Below the pieces are notes generated by a model, which saw only the letters and a list, made by a program, of their open reading frames with translations, ran no database searches and was not told the origin of the DNA. A program made the position numbers and the translations under genes. A stretch of 64,000 nucleotides of DNA from Lachnoclostridium sp. UBA1175 (lineage in GTDB: Bacteria; Bacillota; Clostridia; Lachnospirales; Lachnospiraceae). The stretch lies in NCBI GenBank assembly GCA_002311665.1, contig DBYX01000021.1:14639-78638 (forward strand). The letters are read 5' to 3'. Positions 41,011 to 49,283 of the stretch are shown here, one piece after another (the first letter of the stretch is position 1; each line of letters opens with the position of its first letter).

Positions 41011-44000
41011 TTAAATATCATATTTTGCGAGTATCTCACTCGGTGTCTTGCGCAGCAGACGAAGCAGCGGGAACATTCCGAAGAAGATACACACAATATA
41101 GAGCACAGCCAGTACGCACAGAGCCATCCATAGCGGATAGTAGAACAACTCTCCCGCAAGGTTGCCCGCGCTCAGTATGTACCATACCGCGACGCTTGCC
41201 ACCAAGAAACCGACAAACACGCTGCATGTGACGACAACTCCCGTCTCAATGGCAAACCGGAATCGCACGTTGTTTCTTCGTACACCGATCGCACGATATA
41301 TGCCGATCTCACGTATGCGGCTGATGATCGTCGATCTCATGATGAAATACATACACAGGCACATCAGGAACAGAAGAGCCGCGCCGACAGTCAGATAGCG
41401 TGTGGAGATTGTGCTCTTACCTGCGAGATGATCCCGGAAACGGGTTTCGTTCGTGTAGTAAGCCTGGTAGGATGCGTGTTCCTCGTTGTAACCGAAATAA
41501 GTATATCCTTCCGGTGCCTCCAGCCCGGCGAAAACTTCACGGAATAACTCGGAGGTTGCCGCCGGATCGGTAGTATGGATCACGTAATAGAGTTTCGGTA
41601 TTACATCCGAGATGTTGAACATCGATTCGTAATTGTAATACATTCCTTCGTCGCCCATCCTCACGTAGTCGTAATAGCCGGGAGCGGTTGTGCCTTCGTT
41701 ATAGGTCAAATCGATATATTGGTCCATCGCAAGAGTCGTTTTTCCGACAATCCTTGCACCTTCGAGATAGTCCTCCTTCGAAAGTACGAACACATACGTA
41801 TTTTGGTCAAGAAACCCGACCTTCGGCGCTTCCACGACACCTAACTGGTCATCATAGAAGGATGCCTTCGTCATCGGCAAATGTTCATTATACTCATTAA
41901 GTTTTTCACTGTATTCGATCCAGGCACCTTCGTCATATTCGACCTCACCTGTGATCTCGTCGATCACGGAGGCCGCCGGAATGCTGAGGTTTATACAGTC
42001 CGTTATCTTCAATTCGATATTGTTGTAGTACACTGTGTCGCCTTTTTCAAGCCTTTTGTATTCCACGATTTCCGTGTCATCCGGCGTCTCCCCGGTTTCA
42101 CCGTCATCAGGCGTCTCCCCGGTTTCACCGTCATCCGGCGTTTTCCCGGTTTCTCCGCTGTCAGGCGTCTCCCCGGTTTCACCGCTGTCAGGCGTCTCCC
42201 CGGTTTCACCGTCATCCGGTGTCTCCCCGGTTTCACCGTCATCAGGCGTTTTCCCGGTTTCCCCACTGTCAGGCGTCTCTCCGGTTTCACCTGCGTTATC
42301 CTGCTCGTTTTCTTCACGGATCGGGTTGCCGTCCTGGTCATAAACCGTGACTGTCTTGCCGGAACCGTCAGGACCATCATTGATAACGATCGTGTTCATA
42401 TTATCGTCAAAAAACAGGCCGGAAAAGTTAACACCGTTCTTGCGGATCAGGAGACATTCACCTTTCTTAAGTCCGAAGAAACCGTCCTTGTCATATGTGA
42501 TATTGTCCAGATAACACCGAAGCGAAATCTGTCCCTCGGCGAGCACAAACTCGTTAATATACGCCGCGGCCTCATCGGTATCGACGACACCGACAAGCTT
42601 CAACGGGCGATAGATTCCGCTCTTACTCACCGTCACAATAATGCCGATAAGCTTATCATAATCATTGATATATCGGTAGGGTGACTCTTTGATCAGTTTC
42701 TTGGCGACCCGCTTCGATATCACGATCTCGGAATCCCCGAGCTCGCCGGGCCCCTTGCCCACAACAACCTTTTGGGAAGCAGCAAGCCTTTCCGGAAGAA
42801 GCGTGAGCGGTATGTTGACAAAAGGCTGAGCATCAAGACCTGCGTCGGAATAGCCGGTGGAATCAAAGCGGGCAAGCTGGAATGTCGCTTCCGCATCCGT
42901 CGCATAACCGTCGAGAATTCTTCCCACACCGAAATAGTCGATCTTGGAGGAAGGGTCCTTCGCCAGCGCAGCAAGTGTCGGTGCGACATCGTCGGTCATC
43001 GCAGCGACATAGAGCACATTGTTGTTATACTGTTCCTTCGCCTTCACCATATTGCCGAGACCTACACCGAATAACGCGGTGATGATCACGATTGCAGCGC
43101 CGAACAGCATAAGGCATCTCGCGAGACGCTTCTTGCTCTTCTTCTGCATCATGCTCTTATAGTTCTCCCTGTAACCGTCGCGCACCGAAGACTTGAAATG
43201 AAACAGTTTGCCGTATTCCTTGCCCTCGAACGCGGGAAGCTTGGACATATCCACGCTCCCCTCCTTTGCACGACGCGCCTCCTGATCCTTATAGACTCCC
43301 TCACAAAGTTTCACCTCGCTGCTGTCATCGAGGATCGTCACCTTCGGCGTGTTGATCTTGATGAAGAATCTTCCGTTATGGTTGACCAGCGTAAGCTTGA
43401 CCGGCGCCTCCGGTGTCTCGCCGAAGAAGGTTACCTCAGCATTGCCGTCATTTTGAACATGCTCCTCGAGCTCGCCGAGGAAAATGTCGTTTTTGTTGCG
43501 CGCAACATATCCGCTCGTCCGTTCGTTCTTGCGGATGTCGATCACTTTGCCGTCCTTGAGCTCGATCACAGTATCGCAGTAGAAATCCACGAGGTTGGCT
43601 TCGTGTGTGACAAGGATCACCAGACGCTCCTTCGCCATTTCGCGAAGAATGTCCATCACAAGGATCGTGTTGGCCTCATCAAGGTTGCCGGTCGGCTCAT
43701 CCGCGAGGATCACCTTGGGGTTCTTCACGATGGCTCGCGCGATCGCGACACGCTGCTGTTGACCGCCGGAAAGCGTGTCCGGAAGTCTCTTTTCGAATTT
43801 CTCCATACCGACGTTGGCGAGTGCCGCGGTGACTCTCTCGGAGATCACGGTCTCGTCGTCCATACCGCACAGCCTGAGAGAATCCGCTACGTTCTCATAG
43901 ACACTCTCCCTGCGGTTCAGGTTATAGTTCTGGAAAATGATACCGATATCACGGTTTCGAACAATGTCGTAGTCCTTGCTCTTCTCCTTCATCAGACTTT

Positions 44001-44199
44001 CGTTGATGAAGATCTCGCCGCCCTGGACGGTATCCATACCGCCGATCACATTAAGGAGCGTCGTCTTGCCGCAGCCACTCGGGCCGAACACGGCACACAT
44101 TCCGGTGTCCGGAAGTTCCAGGGAAACATCATCGATCACGTGGATCTCGTTCATTTTCCCGCGATTGTAAAATTTATTCAGTTTATCTAACTTAATCAT
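41011..44199 (-). CDS. ABC transporter ATPase-FtsX permease fusion, type A with minisatellite (fourth gene of the operon)
   Basis: The largest member, 1062 residues. The ATPase has GPSGCGKTT, LSGGQQQRVAIARA, LADEPTGNLD and VTHEANLV. The shared beta-rich domain (VTFFGETPEAPVKLTLVNHN) precedes TM1. The extracytoplasmic domain is longer than in its paralogues because of eight 9-residue repeats, GETG(E/K)TPD(S/D), at residues 637-708. The C-terminal FtsX helices end LRKTPSEILAKYDI. The 4-bp overlap with its type B partner (44196-44199) is the same as in the other two pairs. Confidence 0.93.
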   Translation of the reverse strand: MIKLDKLNKFYNRGKMNEIHVIDDVSLELPDTGMCAVFGPSGCGKTTLLNVIGGMDTVQGGEIFINESLMKEKSKDYDIVRNRDIGIIFQNYNLNRRESVYENVADSLRLCGMDDETVISERVTAALANVGMEKFEKRLPDTLSGGQQQRVAIARAIVKNPKVILADEPTGNLDEANTILVMDILREMAKERLVILVTHEANLVDFYCDTVIELKDGKVIDIRKNERTSGYVARNKNDIFLGELEEHVQNDGNAEVTFFGETPEAPVKLTLVNHNGRFFIKINTPKVTILDDSSEVKLCEGVYKDQEARRAKEGSVDMSKLPAFEGKEYGKLFHFKSSVRDGYRENYKSMMQKKSKKRLARCLMLFGAAIVIITALFGVGLGNMVKAKEQYNNNVLYVAAMTDDVAPTLAALAKDPSSKIDYFGVGRILDGYATDAEATFQLARFDSTGYSDAGLDAQPFVNIPLTLLPERLAASQKVVVGKGPGELGDSEIVISKRVAKKLIKESPYRYINDYDKLIGIIVTVSKSGIYRPLKLVGVVDTDEAAAYINEFVLAEGQISLRCYLDNITYDKDGFFGLKKGECLLIRKNGVNFSGLFFDDNMNTIVINDGPDGSGKTVTVYDQDGNPIREENEQDNAGETGETPDSGETGKTPDDGETGETPDDGETGETPDSGETGETPDSGETGKTPDDGETGETPDDGETGETPDDTEIVEYKRLEKGDTVYYNNIELKITDCINLSIPAASVIDEITGEVEYDEGAWIEYSEKLNEYNEHLPMTKASFYDDQLGVVEAPKVGFLDQNTYVFVLSKEDYLEGARIVGKTTLAMDQYIDLTYNEGTTAPGYYDYVRMGDEGMYYNYESMFNISDVIPKLYYVIHTTDPAATSELFREVFAGLEAPEGYTYFGYNEEHASYQAYYTNETRFRDHLAGKSTISTRYLTVGAALLFLMCLCMYFIMRSTIISRIREIGIYRAIGVRRNNVRFRFAIETGVVVTCSVFVGFLVASVAVWYILSAGNLAGELFYYPLWMALCVLAVLYIVCIFFGMFPLLRLLRKTPSEILAKYDI
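42076..42291 (-). repeat. 27-bp minisatellite, eight units, coding
   Basis: Eight in-frame units encode GETGETPDS or close variants (Lys in units 2 and 6; D or S at position 9). Units 1-3 and 5-7 show the same order of variants, suggesting that a four-unit (108-bp) block was duplicated. The repeat is acidic, Pro/Thr-rich and would be a flexible external spacer. Codon variants differ between units, so the array is not freshly expanded. Confidence 0.95.
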
Positions 44200-46568
44200 A
44201 CATCCTCACCCCCCCGTAAAGATGTCTTCACACTTGCGCCGAAGAGGTTGCGGATCTGTTTTTTCGTGACGCGCAACATTAAGATGATCATACCGAGATA
44301 GATCAGTATGTAATGAATCGGCTGCAGATAGATCAATTGCGCGTTCCATCTCGGCGTGTGGTAAACACAGTATGCCACGATCGGAAGCAGGATAAACGCA
44401 GGGATCTGCGACATGAACATGCGGACATAGATCCCGATGCGGATCACCCGTACCGGAATACCCATGGAGCGCATGATCGTCATATCCTCACGAAATGCCG
44501 CGATCGTGCGATTGCTGCACAGATTTATAAAGAACGCAATAAAGAATACGATGACAATCCAGATGATCAGGTATGCCAGACTGTTGACGAGCACCTCAAC
44601 GATCGTCTCGTAGTTCGGTTTGTAGGTCTCTTTGGTGGTGACCGCAGTATAGTTTTGCTTGTAGAGATTTTCCGCAGCCTTCCCGGCCTCACGATCCGAT
44701 TCAAAGATTAGTGATGCCTGTCCGTAGCTTTTCACAAACGCCGCGTTCACAAGGTCATTCAGCACGCCGGTTCCGATCAGGATCGGGATCCTTGCATCCT
44801 CATGTACCGTGACTGTGCCGTCGGTGAATGTCATATCATCAAAGTCGTACTCAATAATTCCCTCGTATACGCTGGCCGCGTTACCGAGTCCGAAGCCGGT
44901 GGCTTTACGGCGGTTCTGGAACACCGCGCGCAGGATCAGCATAAGATCGATCTCACCGGTTTTCTTCAGTTCCCTCTGAAAATCCGGATTGTCAAATACG
45001 ATGGCATCCGGCGCGATCCTGCGGCTGACATTGACCACCATAAAGAACTTCGGCGAATCAAATTTGCCCCCGGCAAAATACTTGATCTTCTGGCCTCCGA
45101 TAAACATATCATACAGACCCAGGGCGTTGTATGAACAGAACAGATTGGTCGCGTAAATATATCCTTCCTTAGTGAACAGCGCGGACGGCATCTCCGTGTT
45201 GTCCGCATAGTATTTGACGCCGACAATATCAAACTCATCGCCAAAGAAAGGAAGTCCTGTTACCTTGAGATGATCCGTTCCGTACAGCGGCTTATAAAAG
45301 ATCGGCAGACGAAGTAACACTTCCGTGTAAGTCTCCGGGTATCTTCCGATGTCCGGTGTCCCGTAATCCTTACCGTAAGTGCAGAAGTATTTTCCCTGGT
45401 CGTCATTGTGATAATCAAGACGCTCGTAAGGAAGTCCGTAGGTTAGGTCCTCGATCGTCGCATCAAGCAGGATATCGTGGTGGATCCAGTCCTTTGCACC
45501 GTTCTCCTCGGCGATTTTTTTGATCTCCTCATCGGTGAGTGCCGTTCCGTCCTTGTGCGCGACAATCAACCGCCCTTCCTCCCTCCGGAACAGGCGGTAC
45601 GTGTGGAACAATTCAGCAAAATCTCCGCATATTGATGTTGCGAAAAATATGCCGAACGCTCCGACGATCATAAGGAAGCACAGGAAAATGCTCAGCTTCG
45701 GTTTCGAGAAAAACATGGAGCGGCCGAGCAGCAAGCCGTTGGACATATCTGCCAACCTGCGGTTGGTCTGCTTCTCCTCGGATTCCTGGGCCTCGTTCCC
45801 CGCATCCGAAAGGTCTGCTGCCACATTGCCCGGAGTATCCTCCGCAGCTTTCTCGGATTCTCCGTCTTTGGCTCCACCATTAAGGCCCTCATTGATCAGC
45901 CGGTCGGACTCGATCGCGCCGTCGAAGACGCGAACGTGACGGGTTGCAACATTTTCCACCTGGTCAAAGCTATGCGTGACCATGATGAGAAGCTTGTCGC
46001 GGGAAATCTCCCGCAACAGTTCGATGATCTCCTTCGAAGTCTCGGAATCCAGGTTGCCGGTAGGCTCATCCGCGAGGATGATCGGGCTGTCCTTCGCGAG
46101 AGCACGCGCGATTACCGTGCGCTGCTTCTGTCCGCCGGACAGCTGGCTGCCCTTGTGCTTGAGATGCTTTGAAAGACCGACGCGCTCGATCAGCTCGATG
46201 GCGCGGCGGCGACGCTTCGCCGGATCCGGTATGGTCATCAAAGCAAGCTCCACGTTCTGCAGAACAGTGAAGCTGTCGATGATGTTGTAGTCCTGGAAGA
46301 TGAAGGATATGTACTTCTCCCGATACTCCTCCCAGTCCGGCTGAAGGTAATGCGAGGTCGGCTGTTCCTCGATGTACAGCTCGCCCTCCTCGTAGGTATC
46401 CATGCCGCTTAGAACATTGAGAAGTGTTGATTTGCCGGATCCGGATGCGCCGGTGATCGCGACAAACTCCCCTTTCTCAAACGACAGATTGACTCCCCGG
46501 ATACCCACGGTTACATTGGCTTCGGAAACATAGATTTTTCCGATGTTGGCAAGTCTCAGAAATGCCAT
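44196..46568 (-). CDS. ABC transporter ATPase-FtsX permease fusion, type B (third gene of the operon)
   Basis: 790 residues. The N-terminal ATPase has GASGSGKSTLL, LSGGQKQRTVIARA, LADEPTGNLD and VTHSFDQVENVATRHVRVFD. The linker (about 225-270) is longer and acidic (KAAEDTPGNVAADLSDAGNE). TM1 follows at PKLSIFLCFLMIVGAFGIFF; then an extracytoplasmic domain and three C-terminal helices with FREDMTIMRSMGIPVRVIRI and the tail VKTSLRGGEDV. It is 21 bp downstream of the previous pair. All catalytic motifs are intact, so it is not a decaying duplicate. Confidence 0.93.
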   Translation of the reverse strand: MAFLRLANIGKIYVSEANVTVGIRGVNLSFEKGEFVAITGASGSGKSTLLNVLSGMDTYEEGELYIEEQPTSHYLQPDWEEYREKYISFIFQDYNIIDSFTVLQNVELALMTIPDPAKRRRRAIELIERVGLSKHLKHKGSQLSGGQKQRTVIARALAKDSPIILADEPTGNLDSETSKEIIELLREISRDKLLIMVTHSFDQVENVATRHVRVFDGAIESDRLINEGLNGGAKDGESEKAAEDTPGNVAADLSDAGNEAQESEEKQTNRRLADMSNGLLLGRSMFFSKPKLSIFLCFLMIVGAFGIFFATSICGDFAELFHTYRLFRREEGRLIVAHKDGTALTDEEIKKIAEENGAKDWIHHDILLDATIEDLTYGLPYERLDYHNDDQGKYFCTYGKDYGTPDIGRYPETYTEVLLRLPIFYKPLYGTDHLKVTGLPFFGDEFDIVGVKYYADNTEMPSALFTKEGYIYATNLFCSYNALGLYDMFIGGQKIKYFAGGKFDSPKFFMVVNVSRRIAPDAIVFDNPDFQRELKKTGEIDLMLILRAVFQNRRKATGFGLGNAASVYEGIIEYDFDDMTFTDGTVTVHEDARIPILIGTGVLNDLVNAAFVKSYGQASLIFESDREAGKAAENLYKQNYTAVTTKETYKPNYETIVEVLVNSLAYLIIWIVIVFFIAFFINLCSNRTIAAFREDMTIMRSMGIPVRVIRIGIYVRMFMSQIPAFILLPIVAYCVYHTPRWNAQLIYLQPIHYILIYLGMIILMLRVTKKQIRNLFGASVKTSLRGGEDV

Positions 46569-46589
46569 GGTATCTCCCCCTTTTGAAAC

Positions 46590-49283
46590 TTATATATCGT
46601 ATTTCGCCAATATCTCGCTCGGCGTCTTACGCAAAAGTTTTATCACCGGCAGAATGCCACACACAACGCCGGTCACCATAAGAAAAATAAATAACGATAC
46701 CGCCATCCAGAGCGGATAATAGAATGAACTTGTCTCTGAGAACGCCGTCTTGCCGCTGAAATAGCCGATCGCGACACTCACGATCAGGAATCCGATCACG
46801 GCGCTCAGCATAAGCACAACGGCGGACTCTACGGCGAAGCGGAATACGATATTACTCTTCTTCGCTCCGATTGCACGATAAATCCCGATCTCCTTCGTGC
46901 GGTTCATAACAGCCGACCGCATCACGAGATTCATACATATGCCGTAGAACAGGAAGAACACACCGAGTATTGCCAGCTGTTCGAGCAGTTCCGTCTTTCT
47001 GGCCTTGAACAACCTTTGAAAACGGTCATTCGGCGTGATGATACCGGTAGCGATCTCACTTTCAAAATCGAGATTACGCATCGTTACATCCGAAAAATGA
47101 GTTCTCAGGTATTCCAGCGTGGCGTCGGGATCGGTTGAGTGAAGTCGATAATACGGCTTGTAAGTATCCCCTCCTGCCTCCACCTGCGTCTTTCCTCTCG
47201 TCTCCTCCTTCACCGAAGTCACCCACGTGCTTGTCTTGGTATTGGTGCGGCTGATCGTTCCGAAATCCTCTTTGTTGACAACGAAGAATCTTCCCGATTT
47301 CCAGTGAACAATGCCTCCGGTAGCAACCGACCCGCCGCTCATATATACTGCCTGCGGGATCTGCTCGGCAATCTCAATGCTCTGTTTTGTCAGCTGTTCT
47401 TTCTCTTCCGGAGTGTACTCGGACTCGTCGATCATCTTGTAGCGGATCTTCTCGAGTTTAGTCAGGTCGATCACATTCTTAACGGTAAGCGAAACACCGT
47501 TGACCAAAAGCGTATCTCCGACCGCATACTCCAGTTCCGTATCATTTTTCCGGTCGGTCGTTATCAGAGTGCATTCACCGGGTGCGACTTTGAAATATCC
47601 GGTATTGTCCGCATGTACATTTTTGTACAGGCAGCTGATCTCGTTCATCCTGTCCACCGAACAGTACACCGCATTTTCCGATGACTCCACGACTCCGACG
47701 ATCCGGTAACCGCCCTCGTCGGACAACATATGACAATAAATGCCCATCAATTCGGCGTATCCGCGGATATAGTTGTACGGTGTCGTCTCAAGCAGTCTGT
47801 CGGCCACCTGCGTCGAGATCACGATCTCATCGTCGGCCTTGAGTTCCTTCGTACCGCATCGCACTTCCGCGTTCTTGACCAGGGAGATCGGAAGCACCTC
47901 CGTATCGTAGGCCTCCTCTTCGGGGAAATCAAACCCCTTGTCGTGATATCCGAAGGTCTCGAACGACGCGTACTGCAGATAAAAGTAGCTTTTGGTATTG
48001 TTGTGGAAATGCGTTCTCACCGTATCCACATAGTCGATCCCGGAAGCGGGATCGGCAGCGGCCGCAGAGATTCTGTCCGATATGTCATTGCCTCCGTAAA
48101 GGAAGAACGTCTTATCGTTCATTGACTTCCTGATCTCGCGCAGATTTCTCAGCTCCGTGCCGTACATCGCCGTGAAAAACACAAGTGCCACACCGAAGAA
48201 GAACATGCACGCGATCAGAGCGTTTCTCTTCTTTGCCCCCTTCGTGTTTCTGAAATTCGCACGGAAGCCCTGCTTGATGCTGTCCTTCAGGCGGAACAGT
48301 CGGCCGTAATGATCACCCTCCACCGTCGGAAGCTTGCTCATATCGATGGCTGCATCACGCTTTGCGGAGGCCATCGCCTCCTCATAAACGCCCTCACGAA
48401 GCTTGACCTCGCTTGAGGAATCGAGTACGGTCACATTCTCGCTGTCCACGCGCAGGAATATTCTTCCGTTCTTGTGAACGAGTGTGAGCCGCACGGGATT
48501 GTCCATCTTATCCCCGTAGAAACGCACGCAGGAATTGTCGTCGCTGTTCTCGGACTCCTCGAGTTCACCGAGGAAAATCTCATTCCGGTTGCGTCCGACA
48601 TACCCCGATGTATTGTCGTTTTCGCGCGTTCCGACAATCCTGCCGTCGGACAGTTCGATCACGGAGTCACAGTAATAATCGACCAGTTTGGCCTCGTGCG
48701 TCACGAGGATCACCAAATGCTCGCGTGACATCGTCTTCAGGATGTCCATAACGAGCAACGTGTTGGCCTCGTCGAGGTTACCGGTAGGTTCATCCGCAAG
48801 AATGACCTTGGGGTTCTTGACGATCGCACGGGCGATCGCGACGCGCTGCTGCTGTCCGCCGGAGAGCGTATCCGGAAGTCGCTTGTGGAATTTGCCCATT
48901 CCGACATTGTTGAGCGCTGTCATAACGCGCTCCTCGATCACGGCGCTGTCCTCAACGCCGCACAGGCGGAGCGAATCGGCAACGTTGTCAAACACCGTCT
49001 CGTCGCGGTTTAAGTTGTAATTCTGGAAAATGAAACCGATATCACGGTTCCGGATACGGTCCTCATCGTCCGCAAGCGCGGTTTCTCCGTAGCTGACCAC
49101 ACCGCTCGTTGGCTTGTCAAGACCGCCGAGGACGTTCAAAAGCGTCGTCTTGCCGCATCCCGAGAGTCCGAAGATCGCGCACATGCCGCTCTCCGGAAAC
49201 TCGTATGTGACATCGTTGAGAACGTGGATCTCGTTCGGCTTCTGCCGGTTGTAATATTTGTCAATATTCTGAATACGGATCAT
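46590..49283 (-). CDS. ABC transporter ATPase-FtsX permease fusion, type A (second gene of the operon)
   Basis: 897 residues, the shortest type A. The ATPase Walker A reads GLSGCGKTT (Leu for Pro, harmless); LSGGQQQRVAIARA, LADEPTGNLD and VTHEAKLV are intact. The beta-rich domain reads VRFYGDKMDNPVRLTLVHKN. TM1 follows (NALIACMFFFGVALVFFTAM); then an extracytoplasmic domain of about 400 residues and the C-terminal FtsX helices (KEIGIYRAIGAKKSNIVFRF) ending LRKTPSEILAKYDI. The start overlaps its partner's stop by 4 bp (49280-49283). Confidence 0.93.
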   Translation of the reverse strand: MIRIQNIDKYYNRQKPNEIHVLNDVTYEFPESGMCAIFGLSGCGKTTLLNVLGGLDKPTSGVVSYGETALADDEDRIRNRDIGFIFQNYNLNRDETVFDNVADSLRLCGVEDSAVIEERVMTALNNVGMGKFHKRLPDTLSGGQQQRVAIARAIVKNPKVILADEPTGNLDEANTLLVMDILKTMSREHLVILVTHEAKLVDYYCDSVIELSDGRIVGTRENDNTSGYVGRNRNEIFLGELEESENSDDNSCVRFYGDKMDNPVRLTLVHKNGRIFLRVDSENVTVLDSSSEVKLREGVYEEAMASAKRDAAIDMSKLPTVEGDHYGRLFRLKDSIKQGFRANFRNTKGAKKRNALIACMFFFGVALVFFTAMYGTELRNLREIRKSMNDKTFFLYGGNDISDRISAAAADPASGIDYVDTVRTHFHNNTKSYFYLQYASFETFGYHDKGFDFPEEEAYDTEVLPISLVKNAEVRCGTKELKADDEIVISTQVADRLLETTPYNYIRGYAELMGIYCHMLSDEGGYRIVGVVESSENAVYCSVDRMNEISCLYKNVHADNTGYFKVAPGECTLITTDRKNDTELEYAVGDTLLVNGVSLTVKNVIDLTKLEKIRYKMIDESEYTPEEKEQLTKQSIEIAEQIPQAVYMSGGSVATGGIVHWKSGRFFVVNKEDFGTISRTNTKTSTWVTSVKEETRGKTQVEAGGDTYKPYYRLHSTDPDATLEYLRTHFSDVTMRNLDFESEIATGIITPNDRFQRLFKARKTELLEQLAILGVFFLFYGICMNLVMRSAVMNRTKEIGIYRAIGAKKSNIVFRFAVESAVVLMLSAVIGFLIVSVAIGYFSGKTAFSETSSFYYPLWMAVSLFIFLMVTGVVCGILPVIKLLRKTPSEILAKYDI

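Noticed and set aside
42076..42291. CRISPR-like regular repeats
   Set aside because: The 27-bp units are contiguous, with no spacers, and are in frame inside a transporter gene.
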